Positions 30,652 to 37,335 of a stretch of DNA of 37,335 nucleotides are shown one piece after another. The stretch spans positions 1 to 37,335 of the forward strand of contig JAQVXE010000012.1 of NCBI GenBank assembly GCA_028709305.1, written 5' to 3'. A program made the position numbers and the translations under genes. How positions within the stretch are numbered: the first letter of the stretch is position 1; every line of letters starts with the position of its first letter. The notes beneath the pieces were generated by a model that was not told the DNA's origin, did not search any database, and was given only the letters and a program-made list of their open reading frames with translations. The stretch is from Bacillota bacterium (GTDB lineage: Bacteria > Bacillota > DTU025).

Positions 30652-32197
30652 GCGCTCGAATGATGATGATGGCAGTGCCCTGAAGAAGGGCTTTGATGCT
30701 ATCGCCCGGCAGAGCTGGTTTGAAGCAGAAGACGTATTTGCAGACTTCGTCGATTCCGATGATGCTGGCGTTGGAGCATGGCTGGGCTGGGCCATTGTCC
30801 AGCAGAATCTAGGGTTCAGGGACGAAGCCGCATCTGCAGTCAGGCAGGCGCTAGCCGCCCTTGCCGATGATGAGCTGGAGATACAGGTGTTGGGAGAGTT
30901 GTATGCCAGCATAGGCTTGGAGCAGGATGCGCTTCCCTTCCTGCTCAGAGCGGCTGACAGTGCGTGTGGCGACCTGAATGAGCTGGAACGCATTGCCGGC
31001 TTGATGTTGAAGATCGGCTATGTGAGATGGGGCGTCGATATCGCTGAGCGTGTGTTGGGGGCCGACCCTGACAGGCCCGAAGCATGGCTCATCTTAGGCC
31101 TGAGTTCATTCATCGATTCCGACTGGGATGAGGCCATAAAAGCTTTCGAGGAATGCATCATGAGAGAGCCTGACCATGCCATGGCACATCTCTCCCTGGG
31201 CACGGTGAAGCTGGAACAGAATCTCCCGGAGCAGGCTCTAGAGCATTTTGATTTTGTGATATCGTTACCCAGAGAAGACGAGGAGGACACGAGGTACGCC
31301 TGTTCAGCCATGATCAGGAGGGCCAAGGCCTTGCTCTCCATAGGCCGCAGGGAAGAAGCTATGGATGCTATTACTACAGCTTCCGGGATGGCGGGAGATA
31401 GTCCCACTGCGCTGTTTGATATAGGCTTCTTCTTGTTGGATGACCTCAAGTCTGCCGATGAGGCCCTGCCTTTTCTTCAGAGAGCTGCAACACTCGACCC
31501 ATATGACCCGTTCAAGCAGGCTACCCTTGCCCATGCGCAGCTGGAAGTGGAGAAGGGAAGCTCCGTTCAGGAGCGATGCCGCCATGACGATGAGGATACA
31601 CATTCTGAAAGCGCCTCGTCAAATGCGGATGACCTGTACCAGCTGCGTATAGAGCTTGCCGGAATCAGGCCACCCATATGGCGCCGGGTGCTTGTGCCTG
31701 CAAGTTTCACCCTTGGGCAGTTGCATTGGGTCATACAGACGGTTTTCGGATGGCACGATGCTCACATGCACGATTTCAAGGTCAGGGGAACCAGGTACTC
31801 GCGTGTGGCGGATCTGGAAGGCGTTGGGCTCAGTGGCATGTGTGACGAGGCCAAGATCTCTCTGGAGTCGGTAGTTGCCGATTGTGGCGGGGAGTTCACT
31901 TACACATATGATTTTGGAGACATGTGGGTCCACAGAATCACAATTGAAAAGGGATTGAAGCGCGTCCCCGGCCAGCGGTACCCGACATGCCTTGCCGGAC
32001 GGCGGGCCAGTCCGCCTGAGGACATAGGAGGAGTCTTTGGCTACACTGACTTGCTGGATGCCATATGTCATCATGATGAAGATCGGGTGAGGGAATACTT
32101 CGGTCGGAGGGCAGAGGACTATGATCCTGAGCGTTTCGACATCGAGCAAGCAGACGCTCTCCTGAAAGAGTTAGCCCAAGGGTGGGCCAACCACTGA
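30644..32197 (+). CDS. TPR protein fused to a pRiA4b ORF-3-like domain
   Basis: The protein of about 517 residues has TPR-type helical repeats in its first 300 residues (QSWFEAEDVFADFVDSDD, DRPEAWLILGLSSFIDSDW, DEALPFLQRAATLDPYDP). A charged linker follows, then a C-terminal domain (about 335-510) reading YQLRIELAGIRPPIWRRVLVPA. That domain continues with FGWHDAHMHDFKV and YTYDFGDMWVHRITIE. These are the signature of the plasmid pRiA4b ORF-3 family, also called the IS1096 passenger family, whose function is unknown. The frame is open from 30536, but the GTG at 30644 has GGAGG eight bases upstream and starts just before the first TPR. It lies downstream of cysK in the same direction. Confidence 0.85.
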   Translation: MNRRSNDDDGSALKKGFDAIARQSWFEAEDVFADFVDSDDAGVGAWLGWAIVQQNLGFRDEAASAVRQALAALADDELEIQVLGELYASIGLEQDALPFLLRAADSACGDLNELERIAGLMLKIGYVRWGVDIAERVLGADPDRPEAWLILGLSSFIDSDWDEAIKAFEECIMREPDHAMAHLSLGTVKLEQNLPEQALEHFDFVISLPREDEEDTRYACSAMIRRAKALLSIGRREEAMDAITTASGMAGDSPTALFDIGFFLLDDLKSADEALPFLQRAATLDPYDPFKQATLAHAQLEVEKGSSVQERCRHDDEDTHSESASSNADDLYQLRIELAGIRPPIWRRVLVPASFTLGQLHWVIQTVFGWHDAHMHDFKVRGTRYSRVADLEGVGLSGMCDEAKISLESVVADCGGEFTYTYDFGDMWVHRITIEKGLKRVPGQRYPTCLAGRRASPPEDIGGVFGYTDLLDAICHHDEDRVREYFGRRAEDYDPERFDIEQADALLKELAQGWANH

Positions 32198-32266
32198 TGA
32201 GATGACTCAAGTTTGCGCATACTGGAGGATGCGTTGACAGAAAGCGCAATCTACGTATGTTGCAGG

Positions 32267-32287
32267 GGCGCATGGCGCATGGCGCAT
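32267..32287 (+). repeat. Three tandem GGCGCAT units
   Basis: The seven-base unit GGCGCAT repeats exactly three times and is followed by GGC, 20 bases upstream of the SplB-like start. It is probably a slippage product; no regulatory meaning is evident. Confidence 0.6.
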
Positions 32288-32306
32288 GGCTATGCGGGGA
32301 GATCTT

Positions 32307-33398
32307 ATGCCATCGTTTCTTCCGAATCAGGTCCTAATTTCCCGAGAAGCCCTCAGGTATTCGCTAGGGGCGAAGCTGGCAGATTCCTTCAGGGAACGGG
32401 CGATACCGGTGAGCTTATATGAACATCGCATTCCAACCGTGCCGCTCCCGTCCTTCCGAGAGCGGTACCTGCGTTCCAAGCGAACGCTTGTCATCGCGGT
32501 CAGGCAGAGGCGCGAGTTTCAGACATGCAAGCCTTCTGCCAACTACCAGCTTCCCCTCGTCTCTGGATGCCCTGGGATGTGCCAGTATTGCTACCTTAAT
32601 ACCAACTTGGGCCGGACTCCATACGTCCGCGTCTATGTGAATGTAGATGAGATCTTGGATCAAGCTAGAGGGTATGTGCAGGCTCGAACACCCCAGAATA
32701 CCGTCTTCGAAGGGGCAGCTACGTCGGATCCTGTTGCGGTGGAGGCATGGACAGGATCGTTGGCCAGAGCCATCGGGCGCTTTGCCCAGCTCGAGGGAGC
32801 GCGATTCAGGTTTGCCACGAAATACGTGGATGTAGATGGATTCCTCGATCTCGATCACAGAGGGAAGACGGAGATAAGATTCAGCATCAACTGCCATCCG
32901 GTGATCGAAGAATACGAGCGGGGCACGCCTTCACTTTCACACCGCCTCACCGCAGCTGCCAAGGTGGCCGCGGCCCGATATCCGCTGGGGTTTCTCATAG
33001 CCCCGGTCTTTGTTTATGAAGGCTGGCAAACCGACTATGATGCACTCCTAAGGAGCCTGCGCAAGGCTTTGCAAGATGGTGATGTGCCGCTGATGTTTGA
33101 GGTAATATCTCACCGGTTCACATCGAGAGCCAAGGGTGTGATTGAAGAGGTGTATCCTGGCACGTCACTGCCCATGGATGAGAAGGAGCGGAGGTTCAAG
33201 TACGGACAGTTCGGTTATGGGAAGTACGTATATCCTATAGAGACTATGGAAGAGATGACGAACTTTTTTCGCGAACGAATCGGAGCGTACTTTCCTGAGG
33301 CCAGGATTTTGTATATCATCCAGGAACCTAGCCCGGTGTATGCCGCCGTTTGCACGTGGAAGTGCAGCCAGGTATCAAACGGGCCAGGGGCTGCCTGA
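32307..33398 (+). CDS. Spore photoproduct lyase-like radical SAM protein lacking the catalytic Cys
   Basis: The 363-residue protein follows spore photoproduct lyase along its length. The CxxxCxxC cluster motif is C88, C92, C95 in SGCPGMCQYCYLNTN, and the flanking Tyr94 and Tyr96 correspond to the hydrogen-relay Tyr97 and Tyr99 of B. subtilis SplB. The enzyme reverses the thymine dimer of UV-damaged spores. With the same three-residue offset, B. subtilis Cys141, the hydrogen donor, falls on Ala138 in FEGAATSDP, where SplB has AACTSD. Either this is an SPL with another donor or a related enzyme with a different task. The ATG at 32307 has GGGGA six bases upstream. No sigma-G promoter was recognised. 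Confidence 0.85.
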   Translation: MPSFLPNQVLISREALRYSLGAKLADSFRERAIPVSLYEHRIPTVPLPSFRERYLRSKRTLVIAVRQRREFQTCKPSANYQLPLVSGCPGMCQYCYLNTNLGRTPYVRVYVNVDEILDQARGYVQARTPQNTVFEGAATSDPVAVEAWTGSLARAIGRFAQLEGARFRFATKYVDVDGFLDLDHRGKTEIRFSINCHPVIEEYERGTPSLSHRLTAAAKVAAARYPLGFLIAPVFVYEGWQTDYDALLRSLRKALQDGDVPLMFEVISHRFTSRAKGVIEEVYPGTSLPMDEKERRFKYGQFGYGKYVYPIETMEEMTNFFRERIGAYFPEARILYIIQEPSPVYAAVCTWKCSQVSNGPGAA

Positions 33399-33416
33399 TT
33401 CAGGCGCTCCCCGGCC
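33382..33416. terminator. Stem-loop across the end of the SplB-like gene
   Basis: GGCC, GGGG and GCCTG (33382-33397) pair in order with CAGGC, CCCC and GGCC (33401-33416) around a three-base loop, with small internal mismatches. The stop codon of the gene lies in it. It sits between convergent genes but no T-run follows on either strand, so efficiency is uncertain. Confidence 0.5.
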
Positions 33417-33452
33417 TCAACTTATCGCAGATCCCATTGCCCGCAGGAATTA

Positions 33453-34430
33453 TCAGTTCTCGGGAGAGGTTAGAAGAACGATTCTCCCTTCCTCATCGAA
33501 TCTTCCGCCTGTTATGGTTATTCCGTCCTCATTCCATATCTCTTCCAGTTCGAGCTCTTCATCTTCACTCACAACGAGGCCGCATACTTCGGCAGGCATG
33601 TAGCCCTCTGCTGTGACGCGAAGACTGTACTCGCCTGGCATGACGGCTCTGATCTTGAACTTGCCTGGTTCTGCCGGCTCGTCATCATCATCGTCTATCT
33701 CTTCCCAAGTGGCCAATGTTGTGCGAATGATGATGCCAGCCCCGTCAAGCAACTCGCAAGTGACACGTCTGTCGATGATCGGTTGTCCGTCTTCGGCAAT
33801 TACCTCGCCTTCTATCTCTCCGACTTCATGCTTGTCCACTGCTTCAATCTCCTCCGGATCGAGCACGTAACCATCGCCGAATTCGTTAGCCTGTAACACC
33901 TTAGCAAGGTCGAAATCTACTAGGATTTCGGTTATCCTGTTGTCGTAGACCTCGAAGGCATATTCGATCTCAATGGCCTGTTCGTCGTCGCCGATCCAGC
34001 TGTCGTCATCATCAGGCCCATCATCGGAGTCTTCAAGCTCCCCTACTACAAGAGGAAACCTGGATCCATCTAGAAACGCAACATAGCCCTCTGCATCAAG
34101 CAACAAGCGGATTTCTTCGTAAACACCGACTGGGACCGATGTGCTCATCACAAACTCGTTAATCCTAAGGTCAAGCAGGTTCACTCTGACGGGATCAGGA
34201 TATTCCTCTATCAGGACCCAGCTCCCGGAATCGAAAGGCTTCACAAAGACGCGACTGATTCCAACGTTTACATCTTCACACGTATCGACGGGAGCGTCTG
34301 CAAGGCAGATGGCAAGGTTGTGCTTGGGCGTTGGTCGCAAGCCGCCGATAAAGCTGCATCCTGGAAGCGATGACATGCAGCCGCAGACAATCGCAAGTAG
34401 CAACATAGTAGCAATCGAATGTTTCTTCAA
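33453..34430 (-). CDS. DUF4382 lipoprotein with carboxypeptidase-regulatory-like domain
   Basis: The protein of about 325 residues has a signal peptide and possible lipid-attachment Cys residues in VCGC and LPGC, so it is probably a cell-surface lipoprotein. Residues about 35-190 match DUF4382: LADAPVDTCEDVNVGISRV, then VRVNLLDLR and VPVGVYEEIRLLLD. The domain contains a very acidic segment (DSDDGPDDDDSW). The C-terminal part (about 200-300) is a beta-sandwich of the carboxypeptidase-regulatory type (IEGEVIAEDGQPIIDRRVTC, PGEYSLRVTAEGYMP), interrupted by another Asp/Glu run. I prefer the TTG at 34430, eight bases after GGAGG, to the one at 34445. It faces the winged-helix gene divergently and is convergent with the SplB-like gene. 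Confidence 0.85.
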   Translation of the reverse strand: MKKHSIATMLLLAIVCGCMSSLPGCSFIGGLRPTPKHNLAICLADAPVDTCEDVNVGISRVFVKPFDSGSWVLIEEYPDPVRVNLLDLRINEFVMSTSVPVGVYEEIRLLLDAEGYVAFLDGSRFPLVVGELEDSDDGPDDDDSWIGDDEQAIEIEYAFEVYDNRITEILVDFDLAKVLQANEFGDGYVLDPEEIEAVDKHEVGEIEGEVIAEDGQPIIDRRVTCELLDGAGIIIRTTLATWEEIDDDDDEPAEPGKFKIRAVMPGEYSLRVTAEGYMPAEVCGLVVSEDEELELEEIWNEDGITITGGRFDEEGRIVLLTSPEN

Positions 34431-34644
34431 TCTGAAGGCCTCCAAAATTGTTATGATGTTTGCTTAAGGAAGAGGGTTTTGTCCGACGTGCAGACACCTT
34501 AAATAAAAATATATTCGGCGGAATAGATGCATTATCCTTCCATTATCTCTACGTGGAGGGATGAAGACCGTCGATTTTCCGCAGATCAGCCCCTGTGCCG
34601 GCAGGTAGCCCGGGTCATGATGCAGAACTTGTCCGGAGGGATTG

Positions 34645-35796
34645 ATGAGCATGAAAGATAGGATCACAGCCTCTGCTGCTCAAGTTGATGCTTTTAGTCT
34701 TAGCAGGCATAACCTGTCGGTTCGGGCAGGCCTTGCTGAGCTGGTACATGTTGCATCGCGCATGTGCGGGGCGCAGGCCCAGGTGATGTCGGCTGCCGAG
34801 ATGTCGCTTGGGGCCAGGCTTGAGGGCGCAACTATGTCCGATGTTCGGCGTTCGCTCTGGGAGGAGCGGACACTCGTCAAAACCTGGGCCATGCGAGGGA
34901 CATTGCACCTGCTGCCTGCCAAAGATTTGCTACTCTATGTCGTAGCGCTCGGACGCTATTTGAAAGAGGGCGTAGTTCGCTGGCTCAATCGGCGGGGCCT
35001 GGATTTTCGCTCCGTGTCTGTGCTGAGCGATGCAATTGTTGAGGCCCTCGACAGGGAGCCCTTAACCCGCAAGGAGCTTGGGGCAAGCGTCGGGAGGACT
35101 CTGGGCTCAGATACTTCCCAGTGGATAGAGCATAGCTGGGGCGGGGTGGTGAAATGTGCTGTCTTGGAGGGCCGGGTGTGCTTTGGGCCCAGTAAAGGCA
35201 ATGAAACCACCTTTGTTCGAGTCGATAGGTGGCTGGGGGAATGCGCATCGGCTGGAGCTAACCCTGACAAGACTTCTCAAGATGAAGCTTGCGCAGAGCT
35301 TCTCCGCCGCTACCTGCGGGCGTATGGCCCGGCTGACCGGCGCGACTATTGCGCTTGGAGCGGACTGCGCGCCAGGGAGGCTGATATTGCGTGGAAGGCG
35401 CTCGAGGATGAGCTTGTAGCGGTAAGCGTGGATGGGGGAAGCTTGTGGCTGCTTTCTGGGGACGTTGCCGAGTTCATGAGAGCAGAGACTGGATCGAATG
35501 TTGTGCGCCTGCTTCCAAACTTCGATTCATACTTGCTGGCTCACAGAGACAAGACCCATCTCGTCTGTAAGGCTTACTACAAGGAGATATACCGAAGGGC
35601 CGGTTGGATTGCGCCGGTCATTCTCTATGAGGGCCGCGCCGTTGGCACCTGGTCGTACAGGCGGAAGGGCGGCCGAATCCAGGTGGAATTGGCGCCATTC
35701 GAACCGCTTTTGCCAGATGTACGGAGAATGGCAGAGGAAGAGGCCCACAATCTGGGCAGGTTTCTCAATATGGAATGCGATGTTCTCTGGAAATAA
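34645..35796 (+). CDS. Winged-helix DNA-binding protein of the YcaQ/AlkX type (HTH_42)
   Basis: The protein of about 383 residues matches the HTH_42 family, which includes the E. coli interstrand-crosslink glycosylase YcaQ and Streptomyces AlkZ. The QxQ motif is seen as GAQAQVMSA near residue 44. It is followed by TLVKTWAMRGTLHLLPAKDL and, near the C-terminus, LLPNFDSYLLAHRDK, GTWSYRRKGGRIQVELAPFEPL. These glycosylases unhook bulky lesions; whether this member does is unproved, since many family members are uncharacterised. The ATG at 34645 has GGAGG five bases upstream; a TTG at 34642 and an ATG at 34651 are alternatives. The acyltransferase gene begins 46 bases after its stop. Confidence 0.87.
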   Translation: MSMKDRITASAAQVDAFSLSRHNLSVRAGLAELVHVASRMCGAQAQVMSAAEMSLGARLEGATMSDVRRSLWEERTLVKTWAMRGTLHLLPAKDLLLYVVALGRYLKEGVVRWLNRRGLDFRSVSVLSDAIVEALDREPLTRKELGASVGRTLGSDTSQWIEHSWGGVVKCAVLEGRVCFGPSKGNETTFVRVDRWLGECASAGANPDKTSQDEACAELLRRYLRAYGPADRRDYCAWSGLRAREADIAWKALEDELVAVSVDGGSLWLLSGDVAEFMRAETGSNVVRLLPNFDSYLLAHRDKTHLVCKAYYKEIYRRAGWIAPVILYEGRAVGTWSYRRKGGRIQVELAPFEPLLPDVRRMAEEEAHNLGRFLNMECDVLWK

Positions 35797-35842
35797 GGAC
35801 AGTTGATGCGGTCATGTACAGCCAGGAGATGTGGAGTGTGTT

Positions 35843-36895
35843 GTGTTGAGGAAATCCAGGATCTATGAACTAGACGTATTTCGCGCCATCTGTACCATAA
35901 CTGTGCTTCTGGGGCATGTCACATCATACCCGGTTGGGTTCTTGAGCACAGATTCCAGGTTCTACAGCCTCTATCTCGGTGTCAATTCTTTCTGCCGGTT
36001 CGCAATTCAAGCTTTCCTCTTTCTCAGCGGTGCGGTGCTTGCACACAGCTATGCCCACCGGTGGCAGGGGCCCGAAAGTGCACTTGCCATGTGGCGCCGG
36101 CGGCTTCTGGACCCTGGGATTCCATACGTGGTCTGGTCCATCATCTACACGCTCCTTGCCATAAGGCGCGGAAGGCAGATAAGTGCCTGCACTTTCCTTC
36201 GCCTGCTGGCCACTGGGAAGGCCTGGGACCATCTCTACTTCATCGTGCTCATGTTCCAATTCTACTTGCTCTTCCCCCTGATGTTGAGGGCTCTGCAATC
36301 CTTAAGGCGCCAGCCTTGGCTGTGGCTCGGAATAGGGGCACTGATCCAAGCCGGATTTTGCATGTGGGACCAGCGGGTATTCGCCATACCAAACAGGGCA
36401 AGCTGGGCAGCGAGGTTTGGTTTCTACTTGTTTGCAGGGATGCTTGCGGGGCTGGACTTTGACATTCTTCAAGATTGGACGAGGAAGAACAAGTGGCCAA
36501 TCTCGGCAGCATGGGCTGTAAGCGCCGCCCTCAACTGCTCAGTCAGTGTAGCCATTCGCCTTGGGACGCCCCATGCCCTTTCAAACTATGGCGAACTGAT
36601 TGTGAACATATATGCGATTGCCAGCTGCCTCTTCTTCCTTGCAGTGTCGCAATGGGTGACGGCGGGTGATGGGCTCTCTATGCGCGCGGTTTTGAGCCTC
36701 AGCCATGCGTCATTCGGGATCTATCTTTCCCACCCCCTGGGACTTGCCATATGGAGGCGCCTGACGGCCACTGGAAATCCCGCCCTTTTTCATCTGTCGG
36801 TGTGGGCTGGGGGTGCGGCAGTCCTTGCCGCATCGTGGGCCGTGACCGCCATGCTCAAACGATCAAAGTGGGGCTGGATGCTTGTAGGGAAGTAG
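35843..36895 (+). CDS. Acyltransferase 3 family membrane protein
   Basis: The protein of about 350 residues has ten or so membrane helices and the layout of acyltransferase 3 enzymes. The opening RIYELDVFRAICTITVLLGH places the catalytic His at the end of the first helix, the next helices contain FLFLSGAVLAH, and FGIYLSHPLGLAIW lies near the C-terminus. These enzymes move acyl groups, usually acetyl or succinyl, onto sugars or lipids at the membrane. The substrate is unknown. The frame is open to a GTG at 35831, but the GTG at 35843 is six bases from GGAG and lies just before the conserved opening. Confidence 0.87.
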   Translation: MLRKSRIYELDVFRAICTITVLLGHVTSYPVGFLSTDSRFYSLYLGVNSFCRFAIQAFLFLSGAVLAHSYAHRWQGPESALAMWRRRLLDPGIPYVVWSIIYTLLAIRRGRQISACTFLRLLATGKAWDHLYFIVLMFQFYLLFPLMLRALQSLRRQPWLWLGIGALIQAGFCMWDQRVFAIPNRASWAARFGFYLFAGMLAGLDFDILQDWTRKNKWPISAAWAVSAALNCSVSVAIRLGTPHALSNYGELIVNIYAIASCLFFLAVSQWVTAGDGLSMRAVLSLSHASFGIYLSHPLGLAIWRRLTATGNPALFHLSVWAGGAAVLAASWAVTAMLKRSKWGWMLVGK

Positions 36896-36975
36896 AGGAC
36901 TCGGGGCACCTATCGGTTATAGGCAGGCCGGCAGAGCGACGGGCCTTCCTGTCCCGCGCAGGGGCTGGCGGGGTG

Positions 36976-37335
36976 TCATCTGGAGTCCGTGTGAAGTTTG
37001 TGCCCCTGACCTGTCAGCGAGAAGAGCTTGATGCATATGGAGAGCCATATCGCTCCCGCAATGGTGCCGGCAGCAGCCTCCGATGGCCACTGAAAGCCCA
37101 TGTAAACCCCGGAAAAGCAGATGAGGGTGACAAGTGTGGCGACTGCACCTCCAGCGGCCCACCGGCCAAACCTTGAATGGGCAAGGCTGACTACGATGTG
37201 AGCTGCCATCCCATAGAAGGGAAGCGCTACAGGAATTGACTGTGCCGTGAAGCTCTGAGAGAGGATTTCAGGCACTGCAAGCGCAAACTCCGGCCCAGGA
37301 AGGTTATAGGCCCAGCGCGTGAGGGCTGACAGGCC
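36976..37335 (-). CDS. PAP2-like membrane protein, C-terminal part, catalytic residues altered
   Basis: The minus-strand frame is open to the right edge, so the N-terminus is outside the window. The visible 119 residues hold three hydrophobic segments and the shape of the end of a PAP2 phosphatase: SGVYMGFQWPSEAAAGTIAG aligns with the family's 'SRVYLGVHWPSDVLAG'. The Arg is Gly, the nucleophilic His is Gln and the Asp is Glu. The central PSGH motif appears as PFYGMAAH. So it probably does not work as an ordinary phosphatase. The protein converges on the acyltransferase gene with an 80-base gap. The family call rests on spacing and the WPS/AG context. Confidence 0.65.
   Translation of the reverse strand, partial: GLSALTRWAYNLPGPEFALAVPEILSQSFTAQSIPVALPFYGMAAHIVVSLAHSRFGRWAAGGAVATLVTLICFSGVYMGFQWPSEAAAGTIAGAIWLSICIKLFSLTGQGHKLHTDSR

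Noticed and set aside
32250-32306. Sporulation sigma-F or sigma-G promoter before the SplB-like gene
   Set aside because: No pair of hexamers close to the forespore consensus could be found; only the GGCGCAT repeat stands out.
1-37335. CRISPR array, tRNA, rRNA, prophage or replication origin
   Set aside because: No regularly spaced repeats, tRNA-like cloverleaf, rRNA sequence, phage structural gene or origin motif cluster was recognised by eye.

Overview
The window (about 37 kb, moderately GC-rich) reads as the chromosome of an endospore-forming or spore-lineage member of the Bacillota. Three things point there: a cysteine-type T-box leader in front of cysE-cysK, a spore photoproduct lyase-like radical SAM protein, and Shine-Dalgarno sites of the GGAGG type with many GTG/TTG starts. 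No rRNA, tRNA, CRISPR array, prophage or intact insertion sequence was seen. The lineage cannot be fixed from this window alone.

Layout. 1-5.1 kb: a PLP-dependent aminotransferase-fold protein, a MATE exporter with its MerR regulator, a lipoprotein, and ferritin behind a promoter overlapped by a perfect palindrome. 5.3-11.8 kb: a tight co-directional chaperone island: Cys-rich small protein, GrpE-like protein, short Hsp70, a protein ending in a J-like segment with an HPD tripeptide, a second short Hsp70, a trans-polyprenyl synthetase homologue with an altered second Asp-rich motif, and a membrane protein. A DUF5685 gene pair converges on it (11.8-13.2 kb). 13.5-16.3 kb: nitroreductase, a YkvA/DUF1232 membrane protein bracketed by inverted copies of a short dispersed repeat, a decayed transposase tract, and an RMD1/DUF155 membrane protein. 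16.8-21.2 kb: an iron(III)-type ABC importer (binding protein, ATPase, fused double permease).

21.5-26 kb looks like a signalling module: CHASE2-cyclase, FecR-domain protein, CRP/FNR regulator, then a divergent secreted Pro/Asp/Glu-repeat protein. The regulator has the RExxxR recognition helix of E. coli CRP. A perfect TGTGA-N6-TCACA site and a 9/10 site lie upstream of the divergent gene and of the fecR gene. The cyclase lacks some expected catalytic residues.

26.3-37.3 kb: two TPR proteins flank the T-box-controlled cysE-cysK operon; the second is fused to a pRiA4b ORF-3-like domain. Then come the SplB-like protein with Ala where the catalytic Cys should be, a DUF4382 lipoprotein, a YcaQ-type winged-helix protein, an acyltransferase-3 membrane protein and the end of a degenerate PAP2-like protein.

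The best candidates for something undescribed are the mini-chaperone/isoprenoid-synthase island and the cyclase-FecR-CRP circuit. Family assignments are by eye from motifs; no database search was run.
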